Shown: positions 7,133 to 15,461 of the stretch, piece after piece
How the letters are laid out: every line of letters starts with the position of its first letter
How positions within the stretch are numbered: the stretch's first letter is position 1
Source of the DNA: Candidatus Abyssobacteria bacterium SURF_17
GTDB lineage: Bacteria; Abyssobacteria; SURF-5
NCBI GenBank assembly: GCA_003598055.1
Contig: QZKI01000131.1
Location: 1-64,000, forward strand
Direction: 5' to 3'
DNA length: 64,000 nt
The notes under the pieces: model-generated
The model's input: only the letters and a program-made list of their open reading frames with translations
Databases searched by the model: none
Told to the model about the DNA's origin: nothing
Made by a program: the position numbers and the translations under genes

Positions 7133-8991
7133 CCAAATCTGAAAAAGCTGCTGTCTTCTCGATTCTGACCAACAGTGTGTTGACCGTGGTAAAATTCCTG
7201 CTCGCTTCGATTACGGCGAGCGTGGCATTGCTTGCGGAGGCGTATCATTCATTCGCCGATATTCTCTCGTCAGTCATGGTTCTTCTGGCTCTTCGAGCGG
7301 ACCGCCGCGCAAACTCACAAGGCGTACAGTCACAGCAGGCGGAAGAGACGCAGGTATCCAAACCGGGAAGGAAACTGTTTTCACCCGGCAACTGGGAAAA
7401 CAAAGTGGCAATCGGGATAGGCGTGTTGCTGGTTATTGTTGCGTTAAGCATCTTCGGGAAGGTCAGCCAGCCGGGCATAGTTCCTCTGCGGTATCCATCA
7501 ATCGCGGCCATAGTCGTCGGCTTCCTTGCTTTATGCTCGTACTTGCTTTACCGCTTTGAGGTGTCTGTAGCCAGAGAAACCGGTTCGACTTCATTGACCG
7601 CCGACGGCCACCACGCTCAGTCAGACATGTTGACGTCGGTCCTTGTGGTGATTGCCCTTGTCGCCACTAAGGTCGGATTGGCTCTCGACAGAATCGCAGC
7701 GGCGATAATCGGAATTTTTATCCTCAGCAGCGCGATGTATATTCTGGCGCAGGCAGTCCGCTCATACTCGGCTTCAATCAAAGGGCGCGAGTTTTCGCGC
7801 GGAGTCATATATGAGGACATTCTGTTCCTCCTGCTGTTTCGCACGTATGCAAAGCTCGATAGAGCGCTGTGGAAGCGAATTGAAACAGTTCCATGGTTGC
7901 AGGGGCCACCCGAATCAATGAGGAGGAAGCTTACCATGGCGCTTCTCGGGGTGGCCATTTTCCTTGCCGGATGCGCGTATGCGTTTTCCGGCGTCTATCT
8001 CGTGCAGCCGGGTGAACGGGCCATCATAGAGCGTTTCGGAAAACCGCTGCAACCGGATTCGCCCCTCGGGCCGGGTCTTCATTATCATTGGCCATGGCCC
8101 ATTGAAGCTGTGAAGAAGGCGGATGTAGAGGGCATCAGGCGGCTCAGTGTTGGATACAAAACCGGGGATCAGAAGGGCTTGATCCTGTGGACGAACATTC
8201 ACTACCTGCGCGAATATTCGGTCATTACAGGAGAAGGTCCTTTTCTTGATGTTGCCATGAATGTCCACTATGGAATCGAAGACCTTTATAAATACTTGTA
8301 CACCAACGCTGATCCCGACGCGACCATCGAAAAGATCAGCTACCATGTGCTCCGCGGGACCCTTGGCACAAGGCCGTTCTTCTCGTCGATGACAATCGAA
8401 CGAGACACTCTGGAGACGCTTATACTCGAAGAAATCCAGAAGCGCGCCGACCAGCATGCACTCGGCCTTCGGATTCTGAATGTCTGCTTCCGCGATGTCC
8501 ATCCGCCAGCCCAGGTGGCGTTCGCGTTCGAGGATGTAGTGAGCGCGCAGGAAGATTATGAGACCTACATAGAACAGGCCAATCGCTACCGAAAGGATAT
8601 TCTGCCGCGTGCCCGGGGTGAGGCAGCAACCGCGCTGAGCACGGCTCAGGCCTATCGTCACGCGGCCATAGCACAGAGCGTAGGCAAGACGCAGTCGTTC
8701 ATTTTACAAGAGAGAGTTTTCTCCCAAGCGAGGGAATTGACGGAAACGCGGATGGTATTGGAGACGGTCGAGGAGACTCTCTCGGATATCCCCAAATATG
8801 TCATTGACTCCGGCAACGGTGAGAAACCCGATCTTTGGTTTTACCTCTCGCCGGCGGCCGGTTCAGCCTCGGGCGGCAGCCGGGAAGTCGAACCGACTCA
8901 GGTCCATGAAAAGGGAAAGACCAGGATTTCGTCCGAGGAAGACCTGATCGATGCAATTTTGCGGTTTCATCAGGGGCAGGAGGGGAAATGA
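7129..8991 (+). CDS. Fusion: cation diffusion facilitator (six TM) + HflK-like SPFH protein
   Basis: A 620-residue membrane protein. Residues 1 to about 225 are a CDF metal-ion exporter with six predicted membrane segments. Both metal-site HxxxD motifs are intact: HSFAD in segment 2 and HAQSD in segment 5. The usual cytoplasmic CDF dimerisation domain is missing. From about residue 264 a new membrane anchor (MALLGVAIFLAGCAY) leads into an SPFH/HflK domain (GERAIIERFGKP, GPGLHYHWPWPIE) ending in a coiled-coil region. The start at 7129 overlaps the preceding stop (ATGA). An internal in-frame ATG at 7936 has a perfect AGGAGG, so the SPFH half may also be made alone. Its neighbours are two further SPFH genes. 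Metal efflux coupled to a membrane scaffold is an inference. Confidence 0.8.
   Translation: MTKSEKAAVFSILTNSVLTVVKFLLASITASVALLAEAYHSFADILSSVMVLLALRADRRANSQGVQSQQAEETQVSKPGRKLFSPGNWENKVAIGIGVLLVIVALSIFGKVSQPGIVPLRYPSIAAIVVGFLALCSYLLYRFEVSVARETGSTSLTADGHHAQSDMLTSVLVVIALVATKVGLALDRIAAAIIGIFILSSAMYILAQAVRSYSASIKGREFSRGVIYEDILFLLLFRTYAKLDRALWKRIETVPWLQGPPESMRRKLTMALLGVAIFLAGCAYAFSGVYLVQPGERAIIERFGKPLQPDSPLGPGLHYHWPWPIEAVKKADVEGIRRLSVGYKTGDQKGLILWTNIHYLREYSVITGEGPFLDVAMNVHYGIEDLYKYLYTNADPDATIEKISYHVLRGTLGTRPFFSSMTIERDTLETLILEEIQKRADQHALGLRILNVCFRDVHPPAQVAFAFEDVVSAQEDYETYIEQANRYRKDILPRARGEAATALSTAQAYRHAAIAQSVGKTQSFILQERVFSQARELTETRMVLETVEETLSDIPKYVIDSGNGEKPDLWFYLSPAAGSASGGSREVEPTQVHEKGKTRISSEEDLIDAILRFHQGQEGK
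7921..7938 (+). promoter_or_regulatory. Internal ribosome-binding site and in-frame start within the CDF-SPFH gene
   Basis: AGGAGG (7921-7926) lies nine bases before an ATG at 7936 that is in frame with the fusion gene. Translation from here would give a free HflK-like protein of about 351 residues beginning MALLGVAIF, exactly at its membrane anchor. Confidence 0.5.
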
Positions 8992-9893
8992 AATCGATGA
9001 TTATTTCGATCAGCATCATCGCAATCGGCCTCTTGGCTGTCAGTTCGTTCTTTATTGCGGTCAATGAATCCGAATATGTCGTGGTGACACAGTTCGGCAA
9101 TCCTGTCAATACGATTGATCAGGCAGGACTCCACCGCAAGCTTCCATGGCAGACGGTTAACCGATTCGACCGGCGCGTGCAGCTCTACGAATCTCCCATG
9201 ATTGAATATCTCACCGGCGACAAGAAGAATGTCGTCTTGCAGTCGTTTGTCTGCTGGCGAATCGAGGACCCACTTGAGTTCTTCCGCGCCGTGCGAACAT
9301 TTGAGAGCGCGACACAGAAGCTTGACGATCTAGTGTGCGCTTCCATCGGCGCAAAACTCGGCGATTACAAAATGGCGAACCTCATTTCCGTCAATCCAGG
9401 TGAAGTGCTAATCCCCGAAATGGAAAGTGTGATTGCGGACGAGGTCAACAAGAAAACGGCTGACGGGTACGGTATCTCGGTTATGCGGGTGGGAATATCG
9501 AGGCTCGCGCTGCCGGAGGACAATGCCCAAAGCGTGTATAAGAGGATGGAGGCGGAACGTTCGGCAATCGCCAGCGAGTATAGGGCGCTTGGAGAAGAAG
9601 AGGCCGAGAGAGTCAGGGCACAGGCTGACCGAGAGAAGAGCGATATTATCGCCGATGCGTATAGACAGGCGCAGATGATCAGGGGCGAGGGCGATGCTCA
9701 AGCTGCGAAAATCTACGCCGATGCATACTCGAAGGCACCCGATTTCTTCAGGCTGGTGCGAAGCCTCGAAGCCTACAAGAAGATGCTTAACAAACAGTCC
9801 GTGGTCGTGATGTCCGCCGATTCAGACTTGCTCAAATACTTGAATGGCGCATGCCTGGCCGAGCATGAGGGAAACAGCGCCGGAGCGAAATAA
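8988..9893 (+). CDS. HflC-like SPFH (stomatin/prohibitin) membrane protein
   Basis: A 301-residue protein with one N-terminal membrane anchor (about residues 4-24) and a periplasmic or cytosol-facing SPFH domain. HflC-type features are the opening VNESEYVVVTQFGNPV, GLHRKLPWQTVNRFDRR, ISVMRVGISRLALPEDN and the Glu/Arg-rich helix YKRMEAERSAIASEYRALGEEEAE, which in HflC forms the oligomer wall. The C-terminal DFFRLVRSLEAYKKML is also typical. HflC normally partners HflK and modulates the protease FtsH, but no ftsH is present here. It overlaps both neighbours by one to four bases, so co-translation is likely. Confidence 0.85.
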   Translation: MKSMIISISIIAIGLLAVSSFFIAVNESEYVVVTQFGNPVNTIDQAGLHRKLPWQTVNRFDRRVQLYESPMIEYLTGDKKNVVLQSFVCWRIEDPLEFFRAVRTFESATQKLDDLVCASIGAKLGDYKMANLISVNPGEVLIPEMESVIADEVNKKTADGYGISVMRVGISRLALPEDNAQSVYKRMEAERSAIASEYRALGEEEAERVRAQADREKSDIIADAYRQAQMIRGEGDAQAAKIYADAYSKAPDFFRLVRSLEAYKKMLNKQSVVVMSADSDLLKYLNGACLAEHEGNSAGAK

Positions 9894-10903
9894 TGAACTG
9901 GAAGGCCGAGTTCTCACCTGAAATTTCGATGCTCACAAGGATAGGCCGGCGATTGGCACTATGTCTTGTGGCGCTCCTGGCGCTCGCCTATCTGCTGAGC
10001 GGAATCTATGGCGTCGGAGTAAATGAAACCGGCGTGCTCCAACGGTTCGGTCGTATCGTGGATGCCCGAATCCCTCCAGGGCTTCACTACAGGGTTCCGT
10101 GGCCTATGGACAGAGTTGTGAAAGTTCCGACGGGAGAGATCCATCACCTGGTGGCGGGATTCGGAGCGGACCCCGAGCAAGTTGCCGAATTCGAGCGCGG
10201 TTACGGTCCGGTGAACGAATCCGGGTTTGGCTCATTCATCATCCCGTACTGCATCACAGGGGACAAGAACATTATTCACCTTAAGCTGGTCGCGCAGTAT
10301 CGAATCACCGATCCAGAGAAATACGTGTTCGGGTTCAAGGACGCTAAGAGCGTCGCAGTGAGATGCATCCAGTCGGCCATAGTTCGCACCATAAGCAGAA
10401 GCGATGTCGATTCTACTCTCATGACCGGGCGGGTCATACTCCAAAAACAGATACTTGAGGATGTTCAACAGCAACTCAGTGAACTGGGTACCGGCATTGC
10501 GGTGTTCTCGACCGAGATGAAGAATGCGCGTCCGCCTGCCACTGTGGCGCAGGCTTTCAAAGATGTAATCAATGCCCGGGAGGAGTGTCGAACCAAAGTT
10601 CACGATGCTCAAGCGCATAGAAACCGCATAATACCTCAGGGCAAAGCAGAAGCGTCGCGCATGCTGAATGACGCCGAAGCGTATAAGAACCGAAAGATTG
10701 CCCACTCCAGGGGGGAATCGCAAAGATTCGAAATGCTGGCGTGCGAATATCTGAAGGACAAGGAGACTACCGGCCAGCGGTTGTACCTCGAAGCAGCTTC
10801 TGAGATTCTGCCCGTCGTCAACAAGGTTATCCTGGGCACTAACAACGGAGAGAGTATTGCAAATGTGAAGTTTTTCACACAGGAAGATGTGGTGGGCAAA
10901 TGA
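9893..10903 (+). CDS. HflK-like SPFH membrane protein
   Basis: A 336-residue protein with an N-terminal membrane segment (about residues 20-40) followed by an SPFH domain: GVNETGVLQRFGRIV, IPPGLHYRVPWPMDRV and VAQYRITDPEKYVFGF. The later NARPPATVAQAFKDVINAREECR matches the HflK consensus region (P..V..AF.DV..A...) before the coiled coil. It is the third SPFH protein of the cluster, and with the HflC-like protein probably builds a hetero-oligomeric membrane cage. The start overlaps the stop of the HflC-like gene (TAATG) and the stop overlaps the next ATPase start. Its role with the Fe-S/NifX proteins is not known. Confidence 0.85.
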   Translation: MNWKAEFSPEISMLTRIGRRLALCLVALLALAYLLSGIYGVGVNETGVLQRFGRIVDARIPPGLHYRVPWPMDRVVKVPTGEIHHLVAGFGADPEQVAEFERGYGPVNESGFGSFIIPYCITGDKNIIHLKLVAQYRITDPEKYVFGFKDAKSVAVRCIQSAIVRTISRSDVDSTLMTGRVILQKQILEDVQQQLSELGTGIAVFSTEMKNARPPATVAQAFKDVINAREECRTKVHDAQAHRNRIIPQGKAEASRMLNDAEAYKNRKIAHSRGESQRFEMLACEYLKDKETTGQRLYLEAASEILPVVNKVILGTNNGESIANVKFFTQEDVVGK

Positions 10904-11850
10904 AGGAAATGACCGTCATAAGCGGCAAGGGAGGTACAGGGAAGACAAGCATTGTTGCCTCCTTTTCCGCCCTCGCCAAGAACAAAGTCCTGGCCGATTG
11001 TGATGTCGACGCCGCTGACCTGCATCTCGTGGTCGGCGCGCGCATCCGCCATCGAGAACCGTTTCGAGGGGGGAAGAAGGCCAGAATCATCCCAGAGCGC
11101 TGCAACGGATGTGGCGAATGCCACAGGCTGTGCAGATTCGGCGCGGTCGATCCGTTGGTCGGCGCCGGGGGGAACAAAGAAAATATTTTTGTGATTGACC
11201 CGATCGCTTGTGAAGGATGCGGCGTATGCGCGCACTTCTGTCCGGTCGAAGCAATCGAATTCAAGGACGTCGTAAATGGCGAGTGGTTTATATCCGACAC
11301 ACGCCACGGCCCGATGGTCCATGCGAAACTCGGAATCGCGGAAGGGAACTCGGGCAAGCTTGTTTCGGTAGTCAGGAGCCAGGCGAGAGGAATCGCTCTC
11401 AAGCAGGGTCTCGACATAGTCCTGATTGACGGTCCGCCAGGTATTGGGTGTCCCGTGATAGCGTCGGTTACCGGCACAGACCTCGTGTTGGCTGTGACCG
11501 AACCGACGCTATCAGCCCTTCACGACCTCGAACGAGTCAGACAGTTGGCAAACCACTTTAACATCAAGACCGTGGCCTGTGTCAACAAATGCGACCTGAA
11601 TCCACAGATGACCTTACACATCGAAGAGCATTGTCGTGAGGCGGGGGTAGAAGTTGTCGGCCGCATTCCGTACGATAGAGCAGTTACCGACGCCCAGATA
11701 CGGCAAACGAGCGTTGTCGAATATTCCGACGGCTTAATATCAAAGGAAATTGTTCGGATGTGGGAACATATCGCTCACCTTCTCGGGCTCCGCGCCTCAC
11801 AAGCGGCTCACATCGTGGAAGCGACGAGGACGCCAAACTCGGGAAGGTGA
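10900..11850 (+). CDS. Second MinD-family ATPase with inserted ferredoxin domain
   Basis: A 316-residue paralogue of the ATPase at 6269. It has the Walker A variant GKGGTGKTS near the N-terminus, DCDVDAADLH, an inserted ferredoxin with CNGCGECHRLC and CEGCGVCAHFCP (about residues 68-120), then LIDGPPGIGCPV and VTEPTLSALHDLERV. As in the Desulfovibrio ORP cluster, two such ATPases occur together and may form a heterodimer. The start overlaps the HflK-like stop by four bases. It is expected in the cytoplasm, working on metal-cluster assembly with the NifX-like proteins. Client proteins are unknown. Confidence 0.85.
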   Translation: MKEMTVISGKGGTGKTSIVASFSALAKNKVLADCDVDAADLHLVVGARIRHREPFRGGKKARIIPERCNGCGECHRLCRFGAVDPLVGAGGNKENIFVIDPIACEGCGVCAHFCPVEAIEFKDVVNGEWFISDTRHGPMVHAKLGIAEGNSGKLVSVVRSQARGIALKQGLDIVLIDGPPGIGCPVIASVTGTDLVLAVTEPTLSALHDLERVRQLANHFNIKTVACVNKCDLNPQMTLHIEEHCREAGVEVVGRIPYDRAVTDAQIRQTSVVEYSDGLISKEIVRMWEHIAHLLGLRASQAAHIVEATRTPNSGR

Positions 11851-11864
11851 CTTGGAGATAACAC

Positions 11865-12797
11865 ATGGAACATCAACCGGAGGAAAAAATGGACAAAGAG
11901 CAGAAATCGTGCGGAAGCTGCGGCGAAAGCGACTGCTCCGCAAAGAAGCAAGCGCCCGATGAAAGCACACAGGACTTCCTCGACAGACAGGCGCTGCACA
12001 GACGCATGTGTCAGGTGCAGCATAAGATTCTTGTGCTTTCTGGCAAGGGAGGAGTTGGAAAGAGCACGGTGGCGGTTAACATGGCAATGTCACTCGCGAT
12101 GGCCGGGAAGAAAGTCGGCCTTCTGGATGTTGACGTCCACGGACCGAGCATCCCGAAGCTGTTGGGTTTGGAAGATTACCGACCGGCAATTGTCGATGAA
12201 AGCATCACTCCCATACTCTTTGATAACAAAATCAAGGTGATGTCGCTGGGTTTCTTCCTTCCGAAAAAGGACGACGCGGTCATCTGGCGCGGCCCGCTCA
12301 AGATGAGCCTCATCAAGCAGTTCTTGCGAGATGTGGAGTGGGGAAAGTTGGATTATCTTGTCATCGATTCGCCGCCGGGCACGGGTGACGAGCCCCTTTC
12401 TGTGGCTCAATTGGTGGGGGACGCTTCAGGGGCCGTCATCGTAACGACGCCCCAAGACCTTGCGATTGCAGATGTGCGCAGGTCGGTCACATTCTGCAGG
12501 CAGGTTGGAGTGCGGGTGCTCGGCGTTATCGAAAATATGAGTGGCTTTGTGTGCCCAACGTGTGGCACTCGTTTCGACATATTCAAATCCGGCGGCGGCG
12601 AGCGGATGGCACGCGAAATGGGAGTGCCGTTTCTGGGCAGGATTCCGCTGGATCCCGGGGTGGTCACCACGAGCGACAGCGGCGAGCCGTTTTGCCGGAA
12701 ATTCGCCGGAACAGAAACGGCGGTAGCTTTTGCCGAGGCGATCAAGCCGATACTGAGCCTGAGCGCTGAGAAAGAGGCGGCAGTCCGCCTCACATGA
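11865..12797 (+). CDS. Mrp/NBP35-type Fe-S cluster carrier ATPase
   Basis: A 310-residue P-loop ATPase of the Mrp/ApbC/NBP35 family, which binds and delivers [4Fe-4S] clusters in the cytoplasm. It shows GKGGVGKST (Walker A), the signature DVDVHGPSIPKLLG, IDSPPGTGDEP, TTPQDLAIADVRR and the cluster-binding pair in ENMSGFVCPTCG. An N-terminal cysteine stretch, CGSCGESDC, recalls eukaryotic NBP35. Two starts are possible: ATG 11865 with GGAG seven bases upstream, or ATG 11889 with GGAGG five bases upstream. An Mrp ATPase (DVU2109) is also part of the Desulfovibrio ORP complex. Confidence 0.9.
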   Translation: MEHQPEEKMDKEQKSCGSCGESDCSAKKQAPDESTQDFLDRQALHRRMCQVQHKILVLSGKGGVGKSTVAVNMAMSLAMAGKKVGLLDVDVHGPSIPKLLGLEDYRPAIVDESITPILFDNKIKVMSLGFFLPKKDDAVIWRGPLKMSLIKQFLRDVEWGKLDYLVIDSPPGTGDEPLSVAQLVGDASGAVIVTTPQDLAIADVRRSVTFCRQVGVRVLGVIENMSGFVCPTCGTRFDIFKSGGGERMAREMGVPFLGRIPLDPGVVTTSDSGEPFCRKFAGTETAVAFAEAIKPILSLSAEKEAAVRLT

Positions 12798-12815
12798 AGA
12801 AAAGGAGAGGATACA

Positions 12816-13154
12816 ATGAGAATTGCGATTCCAACGGCTGACGGGCGTTTGTGCCCGCATTTTGGTCATTGCGAGGCGTTTGCCCTCGTTGATGTGAACC
12901 CTGAGACGAATGAAATCGTTCAAATGGTGATGCTGCCTGCGCCCGACCATCAACCCGGGCTGCTCCCGCAATGGCTTCATCATCACGGAGCCACAGTGAT
13001 TATCGCGGGCGGCATGGGACAGCGCGCTCTCGACCTGTTCGCGCAAAATGGGATACAGGTCATCATTGGAGCTCAATCCGACCCGCCGGAGAGCGTCGCG
13101 CGTGCATACTTGACGAACTCGCTGCAAACCGGACAAAATATATGCGACCATTGA
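12816..13154 (+). CDS. NifX-like metal-cluster binding protein (third copy)
   Basis: A 112-residue NifX/NifB-domain protein: RIAIPTADGRLCPHFGHCEAFALVDV at the N-terminus and TVIIAGGMGQRALDLFAQNGIQVIIGA in the middle. The sequence CPHFGHCEAF carries the Cys and His pair found in many NifX-like proteins of anaerobes and is a likely metal site. A good AAGGAG precedes the ATG. It sits directly behind the Mrp ATPase, a pairing common in sulfate reducers. It is more compact than the copies at 3557 and 3967. Confidence 0.85.
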   Translation: MRIAIPTADGRLCPHFGHCEAFALVDVNPETNEIVQMVMLPAPDHQPGLLPQWLHHHGATVIIAGGMGQRALDLFAQNGIQVIIGAQSDPPESVARAYLTNSLQTGQNICDH

Positions 13155-13166
13155 AGTGAACGCGCG

Positions 13167-14171
13167 ATGACATCCGCTCAGGAAAATTATGTCTTTGGGC
13201 CCGTGCCGTCGAGGCGTCTTGGCCACTCGCTTGGGCTCGATCTGGTACCATACAAGACATGCAGCTACGATTGTGTGTATTGCCAACTTGGGAGAACGAC
13301 AGAGCTTACCGTGTCTCGAAAGAGGTACGTTCCCATCCGAGACATTCTCGACCAACTGTGGAAGAAGCTTGGTGAAGGCGTTGTTGCCGATTACATCACC
13401 CTCTCCGGCTCGGGCGAGCCAACGTTGAACTCCGACATTTCCGAGCTGATAGATTCCATCAAGAAGCGCACGGATATACCGGTCGCAGTGCTGACCAATG
13501 GCTCACTCCTGTGGCAGAGAGATGTTCAGCAGGCCATTTTACGGGCTGATGTTGTCCTTCCGTCGCTTGATGCAGGCGACGCCGATGTATTCCGTAGAAT
13601 CAATCGACCACATCCCGACGTAGTGTTTGAGAAGATGGTGGAGGGTCTCGCGGAGTTCCGTCGCGTATACCGCGGAGAGATATGGCTTGAAGTGCTTCTG
13701 GTCAACGATGTCAACTCAGAGCCGTCACATATCGCGCAGATAAAGCGCCACGTGGATGTGATTCGTCCGGACACGGTGCAGTTGAACACCGTTGTGAGGC
13801 CGTCGGCCGAAGACTTTGCGAAATCGGTCCCCTCGGCCGTAATGCTGAGGGCAAAGCAGATGCTCGGAGACAGAGCCGAAGTGATAGCGGATTATGATGC
13901 GGCTTGCCCGACCGAGGCGGCGTCGCTCGCGCGGGAAGAAGTCGTAGCACTCCTCAGAAGGAGGCCATGTACGCTTGAAGATATGGTCACTGGATTGAGC
14001 GTGCACAGGAACGAGCTAGTGAAACACCTGACCATTCTGGAGCAGCAGGGTTTAGTGCAGAAAGTCGAACGCGACAACCGCGTATACTATCAGATTGGCG
14101 CCGCTCCTGCCATGGATGACTCATCCGGGATAGTCGCCCGCGGCGGCAAGGAGTCCGAGGGGCAATCGTGA
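13167..14171 (+). CDS. Radical SAM protein with C-terminal winged-helix domain
   Basis: A 334-residue radical SAM enzyme of the COG0731-like group. The cluster-binding CxxxCxxC motif is CSYDCVYC (about residues 32-40), preceded by the group's typical VFGPVPSRRLGHSLG. SAM-binding parts such as ITLSGSGEPTLN and AVLTNGSLLW follow. The last about 80 residues (LRRRPCTLEDMVTGLSVHRNEL and following) resemble a winged-helix DNA- or nucleic-acid-binding fold. Homologues of this layout often accompany NifX and Mrp genes in anaerobes; their substrate is not established. The stop overlaps the next start. Confidence 0.8.
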   Translation: MTSAQENYVFGPVPSRRLGHSLGLDLVPYKTCSYDCVYCQLGRTTELTVSRKRYVPIRDILDQLWKKLGEGVVADYITLSGSGEPTLNSDISELIDSIKKRTDIPVAVLTNGSLLWQRDVQQAILRADVVLPSLDAGDADVFRRINRPHPDVVFEKMVEGLAEFRRVYRGEIWLEVLLVNDVNSEPSHIAQIKRHVDVIRPDTVQLNTVVRPSAEDFAKSVPSAVMLRAKQMLGDRAEVIADYDAACPTEAASLAREEVVALLRRRPCTLEDMVTGLSVHRNELVKHLTILEQQGLVQKVERDNRVYYQIGAAPAMDDSSGIVARGGKESEGQS

Positions 14172-14905
14172 TCACCGAAGATATGTTTCGCATGCTCAAG
14201 AGCGAATTTGCCAGGGTCGTTGCAGAACATGGTCTCGCTGACGAACCCATCTCCATCACGGCGCGGCCGCTCACTCCGAATGAGGCCATCGGAAACCCCG
14301 AAGACAGCGATTATCCGATTCTCAAGGGCAAAGAACGAATGATGGAGGCAGTTTTCCTGAAGGCCAAGGGACAAGCGTTCACCGATATGTGCGGCAACTG
14401 GAGCGGAAAGTTGGCAGACATCCTCCGCATGGACCTCACAAACAATTTTCGGCGTGCCCTCTTCATCTCGTCGCTCAATGCCGTAATGCGGCATCTCGGA
14501 ATCACAGAACGCACTGTTCACTGCAAGAATGAAGGACCGGTTCGGTGCAGCGAGGAATGTCTGGAGATGATGACTCGGGGATTTCCCCCGTCCTCGCGAA
14601 TTTTGCTCATCGGCTATCAACCGAGAATGGCGGAGCAGTTAAGTAAGCGGTTCACGGTCAGCATTGTAGATATGGACAAGGACAACATCGGGATGCAGGT
14701 GTTTGGCACAACGATTCATGGGCCGGAGATGACGGAGCAATCGATAAAGAATGCTGATGTGCTTCTGGTGACGGGAACGACTTTCGTAAATGGCACGATG
14801 GGGCAGTTTCTCGGAAGGGAGATCCCCACAATCTTCTACGGTATTACGAGCGCCGGGGTGGCCAACCTGCTCGGTCTGCGACGCCACTGCCCCTTCGGAT
14901 TGTGA
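14168..14905 (+). CDS. DUF364-domain protein
   Basis: A 245-residue protein with the DUF364 pattern: an N-terminal region with GKERMMEAVFLKAKGQAFTD and LNAVMRHLG, then a Rossmann-like C-terminal half with ILLIGYQPRMAEQL, VDMDKDNIG, NADVLLVTGTTFVNGTM and FYGITSAGVANLLG. DUF364 proteins are proposed to bind transition metals and are found near molybdenum or Fe-S genes, but no reaction is proven. It overlaps the radical SAM gene by four bases, so the two may act in one process. The C-terminal cysteine in HCPFGL is usual for the family. Confidence 0.75.
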   Translation: MITEDMFRMLKSEFARVVAEHGLADEPISITARPLTPNEAIGNPEDSDYPILKGKERMMEAVFLKAKGQAFTDMCGNWSGKLADILRMDLTNNFRRALFISSLNAVMRHLGITERTVHCKNEGPVRCSEECLEMMTRGFPPSSRILLIGYQPRMAEQLSKRFTVSIVDMDKDNIGMQVFGTTIHGPEMTEQSIKNADVLLVTGTTFVNGTMGQFLGREIPTIFYGITSAGVANLLGLRRHCPFGL

Positions 14906-14941
14906 CAACCGACAGAAACGAGTTAAATGGAGGTATCTTGG

Positions 14942-15175
14942 ATGCCGATTTATGAATTTCGCTGCGCACAATGCGGACATGTCTCGGAGATGCTCATTCG
15001 AACGAACCTTGAGAAAGAAGCTCTTTCATGCCCGGAGTGCGGTTCTCCGAGAGTTGAACGGCTAATCTCCGCACCCAATATCCCAAAGACTACTGTGGCC
15101 TCCGCCACGCGATGCGGAAAGGGAACCCCCTGCTGCGGCAGTTCAACCCCGTGCGAAAAGCCGCCGTGCTCATGA
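14942..15175 (+). CDS. FmdB-family zinc-ribbon protein
   Basis: A 77-residue protein starting MPIYEFRCAQCGHVSEM, the FmdB/CxxC zinc-ribbon signature, with the second half of the ribbon in CPECGSPRVERL. The tail is cysteine-rich (CGKGTPCCGSSTPC). FmdB-type proteins are putative regulatory or metal-binding proteins of methylotrophs and anaerobes. ATG 14942 is preferred because the family motif starts there; the GGAGG at 14930 gives good spacing. It is probably the last gene of the sigma-54-driven cluster. Confidence 0.8.
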   Translation: MPIYEFRCAQCGHVSEMLIRTNLEKEALSCPECGSPRVERLISAPNIPKTTVASATRCGKGTPCCGSSTPCEKPPCS

Positions 15176-15235
15176 ATGGACTTGCTCTCCTTGTCGCATC
15201 CAGTCGCTCTCACCGTTGGTCAGTTCACTGTAAAA

Positions 15236-15378
15236 GGGACAGAGAGACTTCCCCATAATAGTCCATTTATGCCGGGTTTCTGCAGGTGCGAATTCATTCG
15301 CATAATATTTTCCGCTGTTTTCGTCTTGCGACGCCATAAGTTTGCACCCGCATAAATTGCGGGACTGATTCTCTGTCC
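15236..15378. repeat. Element with GGACAGAGA/TCTCTGTCC terminal inverted repeats
   Basis: The ends GGACAGAGA (15237-15245) and TCTCTGTCC (15370-15378) are inverted. In the middle sits the palindrome TGCGAATTCATTCGCA (15287-15302). The element fills most of the gap between the zinc-ribbon gene and the next promoter. Its ends resemble those of the repeats at 6168 and 26065. Confidence 0.5.
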
Positions 15379-15387
15379 GCATTAGGT

Positions 15388-15417
15388 TTGACGTCGCCTG
15401 CTCGCTCGTGTTATATA
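15388..15417 (+). promoter_or_regulatory. Sigma-70-type promoter of the metal-uptake gene set
   Basis: TTGACG and TATATA are separated by 18 bases, directly after the repeat element. Transcription would begin near 15424, which rules out the GTG at 15408 as start of the next gene. No clear Zur or Fur palindrome was recognised. Confidence 0.5.
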
Positions 15418-15461
15418 AGGAGTGCGTTGCCTGTGACAGACAGATGCGGAATGGATCGGGG

